A stretch of 13,217 bases of DNA from Robiginitomaculum sp036478975 (GTDB taxonomy: Bacteria; Pseudomonadota; Alphaproteobacteria; Caulobacterales; Maricaulaceae): assembly GCA_036478975.1 (NCBI GenBank), contig JAZGFA010000008.1:1-13217 (forward strand), given 5' to 3'. A program made the translations under genes and the position numbers. Under the pieces are notes generated by a model. It did no database searches and had not been told where the DNA came from. It worked only from the letters and a program-made list of their open reading frames with translations. Within the stretch, counting starts at the first letter, position 1. Each line of letters opens with the position of its first letter. Positions 7,285 through 13,217 of the stretch are shown piece after piece.

Positions 7285-7300
7285 TATAAGGACTAATGAC

Positions 7301-8398
7301 ATGGCTAAAAATCGCACCCCCCTACAATTGGTAGAGCAAGTGAAAGACTCTAAAAAGCAAGCGGCTTTGGACGCGGCCCTCGGCCAGATTGACCGCGCTT
7401 ATGGTAAAGGCTCTGTAATGAAGCTTGGGGCCAAGGAAAGTATTGAAATTGACGCAATCTCCACCGGCTCCCTCGGCCTTGATATTGCGCTGGGCATAGG
7501 CGGCTTGCCGCGCGGGCGGGTTGTTGAAGTTTACGGGCCGGAATCCTCCGGCAAGACCACATTAGCCCTGCATTGTATTGCTGAGGCGCAAAAAGCCGGC
7601 GGTATTGCCGCGTTTATCGACGCCGAACATGCGCTTGATCCAGTTTACGCGTCTAAATTAGGCGTGGATATCAATGAAATGCTGATTTCCCAGCCCGATA
7701 CGGGCGAGCAAGCCCTAGAGATTGCCGATACGCTTGTGCGCTCCGGCGCGGTGAGCATTTTGGTTATCGACAGCGTGGCGGCCCTAACCCCGCGCGCCGA
7801 ACTTGAAGGCGAGATGGGCGATAGCCTGCCGGGTCTGCAGGCGCGCCTGATGAGCCAAGCCCTACGTAAACTGACAGGATCGATTTCTAAATCAGGCTGT
7901 ATGGTGATTTTCATCAACCAAATTCGTATGAAAATTGGCGTTATGTATGGCTCTCCGGAAACGACAAGCGGCGGTAATGCGCTGAAGTTTTACGCCTCCG
8001 TGCGCCTTGATATTCGCCGCATTGGCGCAATTAAGCAACGCGACGAAATTGTCGGTAATCAAACCCGCGTGAAAGTGGTGAAGAACAAGGTCGCCGCCCC
8101 ATTCCGTCAGGTTGAATTTGATATTATGTATGGTCAGGGCATCTCTAAAACCGGCGAGCTGATTGACCTTGGGGTCAAGGCGGAAATCGTCGAGAAATCC
8201 GGCTCTTGGTATAGCTATAATTCCGAGCGTCTTGGCCAAGGCCGTGAGAGCGTCCGCAAGTTTTTGTTGGAAAACCCTGATATTGCCGATGATATTGAGC
8301 GCCGTATTCGGGCCAATGAGGGACTTATTGAGGATGAATTACTGCTTCCGAGCAAGGGCAAAGAGGATGAAGAGCTTGCCGGCGGCCTTGCGAGCTAG
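7301..8398 (+). CDS. recA: Recombinase RecA
   Basis: RecA coats single-stranded DNA, drives homologous pairing and strand exchange with ATP, and as a filament triggers LexA self-cleavage in the SOS response. The 365-residue length and sequence fit full-length bacterial RecA. An N-terminal helix region (about 1-45) leads to the ATPase core: Walker A GPESSGKTT at 79-87, FIDAEHALD with catalytic Glu109, and Walker B LVIDS with Asp157 by offset from E. coli. The L2 DNA-binding loop reads NQIRMKIGVMYGSPETTSGGNA, shown here by its flanks NQIRMKIG and TTSGGNA. The C-terminal domain ends in an acidic tail (KEDEELAGG) that in other RecAs tunes DNA binding. The N-terminus is about 13 residues longer than in E. 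coli, as is common in alphaproteobacteria. AAGGA lies 8 bases before the ATG. Regulation is by the SOS box upstream; a terminator follows at 8441-8467. Confidence 0.98.
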   Translation: MAKNRTPLQLVEQVKDSKKQAALDAALGQIDRAYGKGSVMKLGAKESIEIDAISTGSLGLDIALGIGGLPRGRVVEVYGPESSGKTTLALHCIAEAQKAGGIAAFIDAEHALDPVYASKLGVDINEMLISQPDTGEQALEIADTLVRSGAVSILVIDSVAALTPRAELEGEMGDSLPGLQARLMSQALRKLTGSISKSGCMVIFINQIRMKIGVMYGSPETTSGGNALKFYASVRLDIRRIGAIKQRDEIVGNQTRVKVVKNKVAAPFRQVEFDIMYGQGISKTGELIDLGVKAEIVEKSGSWYSYNSERLGQGRESVRKFLLENPDIADDIERRIRANEGLIEDELLLPSKGKEDEELAGGLAS

Positions 8399-8440
8399 CA
8401 ATTTTGAAAATACGGGATTAAACAGCCCAAAATCTAAATG

Positions 8441-8467
8441 AGCGCTTGGCACTGCCGAGCGCTTTTT
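8441..8467 (+). terminator. Rho-independent terminator after recA
   Basis: AGCGCTTGG (8441-8449) pairs with CCGAGCGCT (8455-8463), nine pairs including one T-G wobble, around a 5-base loop, and is followed by TTTT (8464-8467). It lies 42 bases after the recA stop and 60 bases before the alaS start. It ends recA transcription and rules out the longest in-frame alaS extension (from 8438), which would begin inside this stem-loop. Confidence 0.88.
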
Positions 8468-8527
8468 CTATTGTTAGGCTTATGGATTTATCGGCCCGTT
8501 CGGCCCCTAAGCGGTAATGAGAGAATT

Positions 8528-11170
8528 ATGACGAGTTTGCGCGATATACGAAAAGACTTCCTTGGCTATTTTGAGGGCCAAGATCATAAGATTGTGCGCT
8601 CTAGCCCGCTTGTCCCGGATAATGACCCAACCCTGTTATTTGTGAATGCGGGCATGGTGCCATTTAAGAACTATTTTACTGGGGCGGAGACTCCAAAAGC
8701 GCCGCGGGCGACCAGTTCGCAAAAATGCGTGCGGGCAGGGGGTAAGCATAATGACCTTGATAATGTCGGCTATACGGCGCGCCATCACACATTTTTTGAA
8801 ATGCTCGGAAATTTTTCCTTTGGTGATTACTTCAAAGAAGACGCAATAAAATATGGCTGGGACTTAATCACCAAGGAATTTGGTATTCCTAAGGATAAGC
8901 TTTTGGTCACGGTATATTCCGAAGACAAGCAGGCGGCTGAAATTTGGAAAAAAGTTGCGGGCCTGCCATCCGACCGCATTATCCCAATCTCAACTTCGGA
9001 TAATTTCTGGTCCATGGGCGATACGGGGCCGTGCGGCCCTTGCTCTGAAATCTTTTATGACCACGGCGATAAAATTGCCGGCGGCCCTCCCGGCTCCCCG
9101 AATGAAGATGGCGACCGCTTCATCGAAATTTGGAATCTGGTGTTCATGCAGTATGAGCGCCATGCGAATGGAGAGCAAATTGCCCTGCCGAAACCCTCCA
9201 TAGATACGGGCATGGGCCTAGAGCGCATTGCCGCGATTATGCAGGGCGAGCATGACAATTATGACATTGACCTTTTCAAAGCGCTTATTGGCAATAGTGT
9301 TGAAATGACAGGCGTCGCCCCGAGGGGGGACGCTAAATTCTCCCACCGCGTCATCGCTGACCATTTACGTAGCTGCTCATTTTTAATGGCGGACGGGGTG
9401 TCTCCGTCCAATGAGGGCCGCGGATATGTGCTGCGCCGTATCATGCGCCGCGCCATGCGCCACGCCCATATTTTAGGGGCGAAAGACCCGCTCATGCACC
9501 GGCTTGTGCCCGAACTTGTCAATCAAATGGGGGAGGCATTCCCAGAGCTTGGCCGTGCGCAAAGCTCCATTGTCGCCACTTTTGAGCAAGAGGAAGTGCG
9601 TTTTCGCAAGACCCTATCACGCGGGGCTAACCTGCTTGACGAAGCGACGGCGGACTTAACGCAGGGCGGGGTTTTGCCCGGCGCCGTGGCGTTTAAGCTT
9701 TATGACACATATGGTTTCCCGCTCGATTTGACCCAGGACGCCGTGCGCGCCAAGGGCATTACGGTCGATGTGGACGGATTTGACGCGGCGATGGAGCAGC
9801 AAAAAACCCTGTCCAAGGCCGGCGGATTTAACTCCGGCGACGCCGGCTCCGACGCGATTTGGCTCGCCATTCGCGAGGCGAGCGGGCCAACGGAATTTAC
9901 CGGATATGACAGTAATGACGGAGACGGCGCGTTAATAGCCATCGTCACAGGCGGGCAGCAAGTTGACAGTTTTGCCGATGGGTCGGTGCAAATCGTGCTT
10001 GATAAAACCCCGTTTTACGCGGAGTCCGGCGGACAGGCTGGCGATATTGGCCATGTTGAATTTGCGGGCGGCGCGCGCTTGACGGTGAAAAATGTTCTTA
10101 AAAAAGCGGGCGACATACATGTGCTTATCGGCACGCTAACCGGCGATACTAAAACCGGCGACGGCGCAAGTCAGCATGTCGACGCGGATAATCGCATGAC
10201 CACCCGCGCCAATCACAGCGCGGCCCATTTACTGCACGAAGCCTTGCGTAATATCCTTGGTGACCATGTAAGTCAAAAAGGGCAAATGGTTGACGGCGCG
10301 CGTATTCGCTTTGACATTTCACACGGCGCGCCGATTTCACGCGAAGAGATTGCCCTTGTCGAGGCGCAGGTCAATGCGGTCATTCAGCAAAACGTCGCCG
10401 CGAAGACCGATTTGATGAGCCCAGACGCGGCGATTGAAGCGGGGGCCGTGGCTTTGTTTGGCGAAAAATACGGTGACGAAGTGCGGGTTTTGGCGCTGGG
10501 CAATCCGCTCGGCGATGGCGATAAACCTTATTCGATAGAGCTATGCGGCGGCACCCATGTGGAGCGCACTGGCGATATTGCCCTGTTTAAAATTATCGGC
10601 GAGAGCGCCGTAGCGGCGGGCATTCGCCGTATCGAAGCGGTGACAGGGGAGGCGGCGCGGCTTTATCTTGAGGGCGAGGCGGGCTATGCGCGCGCCGTGG
10701 CTGACAGTCTTAAAATTAAAACCGAAGGCGTTGCGCAGCGGGTCACCGGCTTGATGGCGGAAAAACGTCAGCTTGAAAAAGATCTGTCGGAAGCTAAAAA
10801 ACAGCTCGCCCTTGGCGGCTCTGGCGGCGGGGCAACGCAGGCCGAGGACATTGGCGGCGTTAAATTTATGGGGCGGGTTCTGGACGGAGTTTCAGGCAAA
10901 GATTTGCGCTCCATGCTCAATGAGCAAATTAGCGCCATTGGCTCTGGCATTGTCGCCTTTGTCGCCAAGGACGGAGAAAAAGTCGCCGTTGGCGTCGCCG
11001 TTACCGAAGATTTACAAGGGGATTATAGCGCGGCGACCCTCGTCAATGCGGGGGCCGAGAAAGTCGGCGGGCGCGGCGGCGGTAAGCCGGGCATGGCGCA
11101 GGCGGGCGGCAATAATGTCGCCGGAGCCGATGACGCGCTCGCCGCGATTAAAGCGGCCCTGAACGCTTAG
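8528..11170 (+). CDS. alaS: Alanine--tRNA ligase
   Basis: AlaRS charges tRNA-Ala with alanine and clears mischarged Ser/Gly-tRNA. From the ATG at 8528 it has 880 residues (E. coli 876). This start is chosen because the protein then opens directly with the family N-terminus SLRDIRKDFLGYF, AGAGA lies just upstream, and the 30 extra codons available upstream run through the recA terminator. The order is standard: class II catalytic core (motif 2 region TFFEMLGNFSFGDYFK; DTGPCGPCSEI; motif 3 GMGLERIAAIMQG), a helical tRNA-recognition region, the editing domain with zinc ligands HSAAH (563-567) and CGGTH (Cys673, His677), a short coiled coil (about 745-765), and a DHHA1-type C-Ala domain ending with GGKPGMAQAGG. 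All key residues are present. The recA-alaS order is a common alphaproteobacterial arrangement. The VOC gene begins 13 bases downstream, so read-through is likely. Confidence 0.98.
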   Translation: MTSLRDIRKDFLGYFEGQDHKIVRSSPLVPDNDPTLLFVNAGMVPFKNYFTGAETPKAPRATSSQKCVRAGGKHNDLDNVGYTARHHTFFEMLGNFSFGDYFKEDAIKYGWDLITKEFGIPKDKLLVTVYSEDKQAAEIWKKVAGLPSDRIIPISTSDNFWSMGDTGPCGPCSEIFYDHGDKIAGGPPGSPNEDGDRFIEIWNLVFMQYERHANGEQIALPKPSIDTGMGLERIAAIMQGEHDNYDIDLFKALIGNSVEMTGVAPRGDAKFSHRVIADHLRSCSFLMADGVSPSNEGRGYVLRRIMRRAMRHAHILGAKDPLMHRLVPELVNQMGEAFPELGRAQSSIVATFEQEEVRFRKTLSRGANLLDEATADLTQGGVLPGAVAFKLYDTYGFPLDLTQDAVRAKGITVDVDGFDAAMEQQKTLSKAGGFNSGDAGSDAIWLAIREASGPTEFTGYDSNDGDGALIAIVTGGQQVDSFADGSVQIVLDKTPFYAESGGQAGDIGHVEFAGGARLTVKNVLKKAGDIHVLIGTLTGDTKTGDGASQHVDADNRMTTRANHSAAHLLHEALRNILGDHVSQKGQMVDGARIRFDISHGAPISREEIALVEAQVNAVIQQNVAAKTDLMSPDAAIEAGAVALFGEKYGDEVRVLALGNPLGDGDKPYSIELCGGTHVERTGDIALFKIIGESAVAAGIRRIEAVTGEAARLYLEGEAGYARAVADSLKIKTEGVAQRVTGLMAEKRQLEKDLSEAKKQLALGGSGGGATQAEDIGGVKFMGRVLDGVSGKDLRSMLNEQISAIGSGIVAFVAKDGEKVAVGVAVTEDLQGDYSAATLVNAGAEKVGGRGGGKPGMAQAGGNNVAGADDALAAIKAALNA

Positions 11171-11183
11171 TGGGCGCTTGAAT

Positions 11184-11541
11184 ATGACCGAAACTCTGAA
11201 GATTAATTATATCGAATTGCCGGTCACGGATATGGCGGCGGGTAAGGCGTTTTACGCCGCCGGCCTTTGGCTGGAGCTATGTGGATTACGGGCCTAGCTA
11301 CGCCGCGTTTCAAGGGGCGGGCATTGACGGCGGTCTTGACGGCGCAAGCGACCGCGTGCCTTCAAAAACCGGCGCGCTTGTCGTGCTTTTGGCGCAGGAT
11401 TTAGACGAGGCTTTAGTATCCGTGGAAAAGGCCGGCGGAATCATTACCGTGCCGATTTTCGCCTTTCCCGGCGGGCAAAGATTCCATTTTAGCGATCCGA
11501 GTGGCAATGAACTAGCCGTCTGGATGATACAGCCTGAATAA
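11184..11541 (+). pseudogene. VOC/glyoxalase-like small protein gene broken by a +1 frameshift
   Basis: The ATG at 11184 opens a frame reading MTETLKINYIELPVTDM...KAFYAA, a standard VOC (vicinal oxygen chelate) N-terminus, but it runs to a stop at 11293-11295 after about 36 residues. The next frame continues the family sequence without loss: AFGWSYVDYGPSYAAF, then GIDGG, and the C-terminal RFHFSDPSGNELAVW. The join lies at GCCGCCGGCC (11256-11265), where one extra G at 11262/11263 accounts for the shift; without it the protein would read FYAAAFGWSYVDYG and be about 118 residues long, a normal single-domain VOC length. The last part alone can be read from a GTG at 11281 but would lack the first strand and metal ligands. 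Either the gene is recently inactivated or the base is a sequencing/assembly error. VOC members bind a metal and act as lyases, dioxygenases or resistance proteins; the substrate is unknown here. Starts 13 bases after alaS. Confidence 0.85.
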
Positions 11542-11617
11542 TGGCCAATTTGTCATTGATGAGAGCCGCTTAGAGCGCTTGCTCCGCTTGGCATTGAGTG
11601 GTAAATTATCCGCTATA

Positions 11618-12484
11618 ATGATAAAAAATGGTGGAAAATTCAGGGGTTCACCCCTTATTGTGAAAGCGCTTGAGCTAATATTGCTGGCGGCGCTTGTCTA
11701 TGTGTTAGTGCGCGCAATATTGACGTTTATCGCCCCGCAGAGCCTTTGGAAACCCTTGCCTAATGCCGCGTCTAAGGCTCCGATAGCCCAAATGGGTGCG
11801 AGCCGGTCCCATGATTTCAGCTTTGATCCGTTTCACCCCGCCGCCGCCGCGCAAATCGCGCCGCTAGATATTGGCGAGGACGCGCCGGAAACCACCCTTA
11901 ATCTTAAGCTATTTGGCCTGCGGGCTAGCACGGATTTGATAGCGGGCAGCGCCGTTTTGCAAACGCCGGATAGGGTGCAAAAAAACTATCAAGTGGGCGA
12001 GGAGATTATTAGCGGTGTCACCCTTACATCCGTATCCAAAGATTATATCGTCCTGTCGCAAAATGGCCGCCTTGAGCGCCTGACCTTTGAGCGTGGCGCT
12101 GAAAGTTTTTTAGCCAATGTTGCGCCTGAGACTTCAACGCAAAGGGCGCGCATCCCCAATCCTAATTTTTTAGCCAGAAAAAAAGCGCCCACGGCCGAGC
12201 GCTTTAAACCGGAAGACCTGTTATCTTCGGTCACGATTTTGCCCGTCGCAAAAGACGGGGTCGTGACAGGTTATGCGGTGACGCCAAAATACGGGAATGT
12301 TGATTTGTCTTTATTTGGCCTAGAGCCGGGTGATATTATCACCAAAATTGGCGCGGCGGATTTAACCCAAGGGCGTCCTGAAATCGGCCCGCTCATGGCC
12401 AGTCTTAGTCAGGCTAAGTCGGCAAGATTGACCATAATTCGGGGCGGCGAAACCATAATTGTAAAAGTAAAAATACCACGATGA
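11618..12484 (+). CDS. gspC: Type II secretion system protein GspC (inner-membrane connector)
   Basis: GspC links the inner-membrane platform of the type II secretion system to the outer-membrane secretin GspD. From the ATG at 11618 it has 288 residues: a short cytoplasmic start, one membrane helix at about 15-38 (ALELILLAALVYVLVRAIL), a linker, the periplasmic homology region at about 90-165 (TTLNLKLFGLRA...GSAVLQTPD...YQVGEEIISGVTLTSVSKDYIVLSQNGRLERL), and a C-terminal PDZ domain (about 205-288; GYAVTPKYGNVDL, LEPGDIITKI). Other starts are possible: an in-frame TTG at 11579 or a GTG at 11660 directly before the helix. A TATAAT at 11614-11619 overlaps the chosen ATG; if it is a real -10 element the GTG start would apply, but no -35 is spaced correctly. 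The stop overlaps the gspD start (ATGA), so the two form an operon. Confidence 0.9.
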   Translation: MIKNGGKFRGSPLIVKALELILLAALVYVLVRAILTFIAPQSLWKPLPNAASKAPIAQMGASRSHDFSFDPFHPAAAAQIAPLDIGEDAPETTLNLKLFGLRASTDLIAGSAVLQTPDRVQKNYQVGEEIISGVTLTSVSKDYIVLSQNGRLERLTFERGAESFLANVAPETSTQRARIPNPNFLARKKAPTAERFKPEDLLSSVTILPVAKDGVVTGYAVTPKYGNVDLSLFGLEPGDIITKIGAADLTQGRPEIGPLMASLSQAKSARLTIIRGGETIIVKVKIPR

Positions 12485-13217
12485 GAAATATTATGAAAAA
12501 ACAGCTTTTAGCCGCCATCTCTCTACTGGCCTTGATAATGCCGCTCGCGCCGCAAGCCTTGGCCGCCGGAGAGCACCTTATCACCATGCAAAAAGCGGAT
12601 ATTCGCGCTTTTATTGATGATGTCTCCGTGGTCACGGGCAAGACGTTTTTGGTTGACCCGCGCGTGCAGGGACAGGTGACGATATCGTCTGAAAAATCCC
12701 TTAGCCCGAAAGAGGTATTCTCAGTATTTAAGGATGTGATGCGGGTGCATGGCTATACGATTATTCGCACGGCCACCGGTGAATACCGCGTGACATTGCT
12801 ACAAGGCGCGGCGCGCGACGCGCCATTTGTGGCCAATTCCGGCTATAATGGACAGCTCGCGACTACGGTGATTAAGCTAAGCCATGTCGACGCGGCGGAG
12901 GCGGCAAAATTGATTAAGCCCGTCCTGCATAGCCAAGGAATTTTGACCGCTAATCCGGGCGGTAATGTGCTGGTGATAACTGACTTTCCTGAAAACCTGC
13001 GTAAGGCGCGCGAGATTGTCAAAGCGATGGATTCGGACCGCCGGGTGATTGAAACCGTGCAATTGACAAATCTCACGGCGATTGACGCGGAGGAAGCGGT
13101 GAAAACTTTGGCCGGCCCGCGGCCAAAGTTTCGCGCCATTGCTATTCCGGGCAGTAATTCGCTCATCCTAGAAGGGGACGCTAGCGAGATCGCGCGGCTT
13201 CGCCCGATATTGCAACA
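12481..13217 (+). CDS. gspD: Type II secretion system secretin GspD, N-terminal part (runs off the window)
   Basis: GspD forms the outer-membrane ring through which folded proteins leave the periplasm. About 245 codons are present, with no stop before the window edge; full secretins are around 650-750 residues. The ATG at 12481 overlaps the gspC stop as ATGA; an in-frame ATG four codons later (12493), with GAGA upstream, is an equal alternative. A Sec signal peptide follows (KKQLLAAISLLALIMPLAPQ, cleavage after ALA at residue 28). After it comes the N0 domain, about 30-110 (MQKADIRAFIDDVSVVTGK, FLVDPRVQGQVTI, SEKSLSPKEVFSVF), then N1, about 120-190 (IKLSHVDAAEAAKLIKPVL, VLVITDFPENLRKAREIVKAMD), then the start of N2 (VQLTNLTAIDAEEAVKTL, SNSLILEGD). 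N0 is the part that contacts the GspC homology region, encoded just upstream. The pore domain lies outside the window. Confidence 0.93.
   Translation, partial: MRNIMKKQLLAAISLLALIMPLAPQALAAGEHLITMQKADIRAFIDDVSVVTGKTFLVDPRVQGQVTISSEKSLSPKEVFSVFKDVMRVHGYTIIRTATGEYRVTLLQGAARDAPFVANSGYNGQLATTVIKLSHVDAAEAAKLIKPVLHSQGILTANPGGNVLVITDFPENLRKAREIVKAMDSDRRVIETVQLTNLTAIDAEEAVKTLAGPRPKFRAIAIPGSNSLILEGDASEIARLRPILQ

Noticed and set aside
8438..8527. In-frame 30-codon extension of alaS to an ATG at 8438
   Set aside because: It runs through the recA terminator, has no ribosome-binding site, and its residues do not belong to the AlaRS family N-terminus.

Overview
The window is a gene-dense, chromosomal-looking piece of DNA, mid-50s % GC by eye, and most likely comes from an alphaproteobacterium of the Caulobacterales/Hyphomonadales kind. 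Three things support this: recA is followed directly by alaS with no recX between them; there is an exact GTTC-N7-GTTC box upstream of recA, which is the alphaproteobacterial LexA (SOS) site; and the XerC, AlaRS and type II secretion proteins have alphaproteobacterial character. The genus cannot be fixed from this sequence. I see no tRNA, rRNA, CRISPR array, insertion sequence or phage gene, and no gene-free stretch longer than 300 bases.

Layout. Positions 1-341 (+) hold an ArsC/YfgD-like thioredoxin-fold protein whose start codon lacks only its first base. Positions 480-2723 (+) encode a long DEAD-box RNA helicase of the CsdA/DbpA type with a basic, glycine-rich tail. A strong bidirectional terminator at 2727-2756 separates it from a convergent two-gene operon on the minus strand: a DUF1800 lipoprotein (5988-4234) followed by a Tat-exported DUF1501 protein (4225-2786). 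The tyrosine recombinase xerC (7110-6169, -) comes next. It diverges from recA (7301-8398, +) across a compact regulatory region with the SOS box, a candidate recA promoter and a leader hairpin. A terminator follows recA, then alaS (8528-11170, +). A small VOC/glyoxalase-like gene (11184-11541) follows and is broken by one extra base. The right end is the beginning of a type II secretion operon: gspC (11618-12484) and the 5' part of gspD (12481 to the window end), which overlap by four bases.

How the genes relate. recA and xerC both act in recombination (homologous repair and chromosome dimer resolution) and share one intergenic control region; the SOS box overlaps both the recA -35 element and the ribosome-binding site of an alternative xerC start. 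GspC and GspD are the inner-membrane connector and the outer-membrane secretin of one secretion machine. The DUF1800/DUF1501 pair is the least understood part: one lipid-anchored and one Tat-exported protein, closely coupled in translation and probably acting together outside the cytoplasm in an unknown role.

The clearest new observations are the VOC frameshift, the layered recA/xerC control region, and the coupled DUF1800/DUF1501 module. The rest looks like ordinary core genome.
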